Shown piece by piece: positions 12,462-13,046 of a DNA stretch of 13,046 nucleotides. The number at the start of each line of letters is the position of its first letter. The stretch's first letter is position 1. The translations under genes were made by a program, and so were the position numbers. Origin of the DNA: Pseudomonadota bacterium (lineage in GTDB: Bacteria; Pseudomonadota; Gammaproteobacteria; Xanthomonadales; Xanthomonadaceae); assembly GCA_023461075.1 (NCBI GenBank), contig JAEWNY010000070.1:1-13046 (forward strand). Direction: 5' to 3'. A model generated the notes under the pieces. It was given only the letters and a program-made list of their open reading frames with translations. It was not told the DNA's origin and searched no databases.

Positions 12462-13046
12462 CCGAGACAGATACCCATCGCGAACAGCTTTCCGCGTTGA
12501 TCGACGGCGCGTTGGACGCCGACCAGTCGCGCTTCCTGCTGCGCCGCCTGCAACACGACGGCGCGCTGGCCGATGACCTGGCCTGCTGGCAAATGACCGG
12601 CGACGTGCTGCGTGGGCAGGCGTCCGCGCCGGCGCCCATGGGCTTTGCCGAAGCGGTGGGTATGCGCGTCGCCACCGAGCCGCATCCCTTGATCGAAGAG
12701 GTATTGCCTGCCGTGGTGCCGGCCGCGACGATGCACGAACGCGCGGTCGGGTCGGCTTCGCGCGCTGTCCGCTGGGGCTGGTTCGGAGGCGGCGCGCTGG
12801 CCGCATCGCTGGCGATGGCGATGGTCTGGACGTTGCGTCCGTCGATCGCGCCGATCGATGGCGATGGCGGATCGCTTGCGGATATCGAGGCCTCCGCCGC
12901 CCCGTCGCCTGCCATTGCGGCGACGTCGATCGGCGTCGGCGTGCAGCCTGCGGGCTCCGCAGCGGATGACAACCCGGCCCCTGGCAACGTAATGGCCGCC
13001 GCGTCCACCGCCGTCGCCGCAGCCGCGGTGGCGCGCACGCCGGTGG
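12458..13046 (+). CDS. rseA: Anti-sigma-E factor RseA, 5' part (runs off the window)
   Basis: The frame from ATG 12458 is open to the end of the window (196 residues, no stop). The cytoplasmic part begins MTETDTHREQLSALIDGALD and continues through RFLLRRLQHDGALADDLACW and MTGDVLRGQ. This is the RseA N-terminal pattern that holds sigma-E (short helix, ALIDGALD-like acidic stretch, conserved Trp). One hydrophobic segment at about 107-125 would cross the inner membrane. The rest is an Ala/Pro/Ser-rich, low-complexity periplasmic part, where DegS-type proteolysis would begin. AGAGGA (12447-12452) lies 5 bases upstream and the gene overlaps rpoE as ATGA. The call rests on the N-terminal pattern, membrane segment and rpoE neighbour; the missing C-terminus prevents checking its full length. 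Confidence 0.88.
   Translation, partial: MTETDTHREQLSALIDGALDADQSRFLLRRLQHDGALADDLACWQMTGDVLRGQASAPAPMGFAEAVGMRVATEPHPLIEEVLPAVVPAATMHERAVGSASRAVRWGWFGGGALAASLAMAMVWTLRPSIAPIDGDGGSLADIEASAAPSPAIAATSIGVGVQPAGSAADDNPAPGNVMAAASTAVAAAAVARTPV

Noticed and set aside
12292..13038. A 248-codon minus-strand frame opposite rseA
   Set aside because: The plus frame from 12458 has a Shine-Dalgarno, an ATGA overlap with rpoE, an RseA-like N-terminus and a membrane segment; the minus frame is low complexity with no start signal.
1..13046. Search for a mobile element, CRISPR array, toxin-antitoxin, defence or biosynthetic island
   Set aside because: Every stretch over 300 bases is filled by a recognised housekeeping gene, no transposase or integrase motif appears, and no long direct repeats or regular spacers were seen.

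Overview
The window is high-GC DNA (roughly two thirds G+C by eye) with dense, short-spaced bacterial genes. Protein sequences and gene order point to a gammaproteobacterium of the Lysobacterales/Xanthomonadales (Xanthomonas, Lysobacter, Luteimonas or a relative). Reasons are the FabD and FabG N-termini, a PilZ of the non-c-di-GMP-binding Xanthomonas type, and the fab-pab-mltG-tmk-holB-pilZ order. The genus cannot be fixed from the sequence alone.

Layout. (1) 1-9465, plus strand: one long housekeeping cluster. It starts inside fabH (3' end only) and continues fabD, fabG, acpP, fabF (fatty acid synthesis II), pabB and pabC (p-aminobenzoate for folate), mltG (peptidoglycan strand termination), tmk (dTMP kinase), holB (DNA polymerase III delta prime) and pilZ (type IV pilus assembly). 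Start/stop overlaps of 1 or 4 bases join fabD-fabG, pabB-pabC-mltG-tmk-holB, so most of the cluster looks translationally coupled. The one large internal gap (2128-2368) carries a probable acpP promoter, and a strong hairpin without a U tract lies between acpP and fabF. (2) 9515-9542: a bidirectional intrinsic terminator that closes the cluster and also serves the convergent gene. (3) 9567-11621, minus strand: a FadB/FadJ-type bifunctional beta-oxidation enzyme. (4) 11622-11786: a divergent control region with a dyad, three helically phased repeats and a very good extracytoplasmic-sigma (sigma-E) promoter. (5) 11787-13046, plus strand: rpoE (sigma-E) and the 5' part of its anti-sigma factor gene rseA, which runs off the window.

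How the genes fit together: FabD charges ACP with malonyl groups, FabH starts chains, FabF elongates and FabG reduces, so the first third is nearly a full elongation module with its carrier. PabB/PabC turn chorismate into p-aminobenzoate (glutamine amidotransferase PabA is not here). MltG, Tmk, HolB and PilZ tie envelope growth, DNA precursor supply, replication and pili to the same transcript. The fad gene on the other strand breaks fatty acids down. RpoE/RseA is the envelope-stress switch, apparently autoregulated.

I found no CRISPR array, insertion sequence, prophage, tRNA, rRNA, toxin-antitoxin or defence module, and no clearly new system. The points worth a second look are regulatory: the non-coding hairpins and the phased repeats between the fad gene and rpoE. 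A few protein details also stand out: the PIAGT motif in PabB, SRT in place of SRC in HolB, the Pro/Ser/Thr tail of MltG, and the long N-terminus of RpoE.
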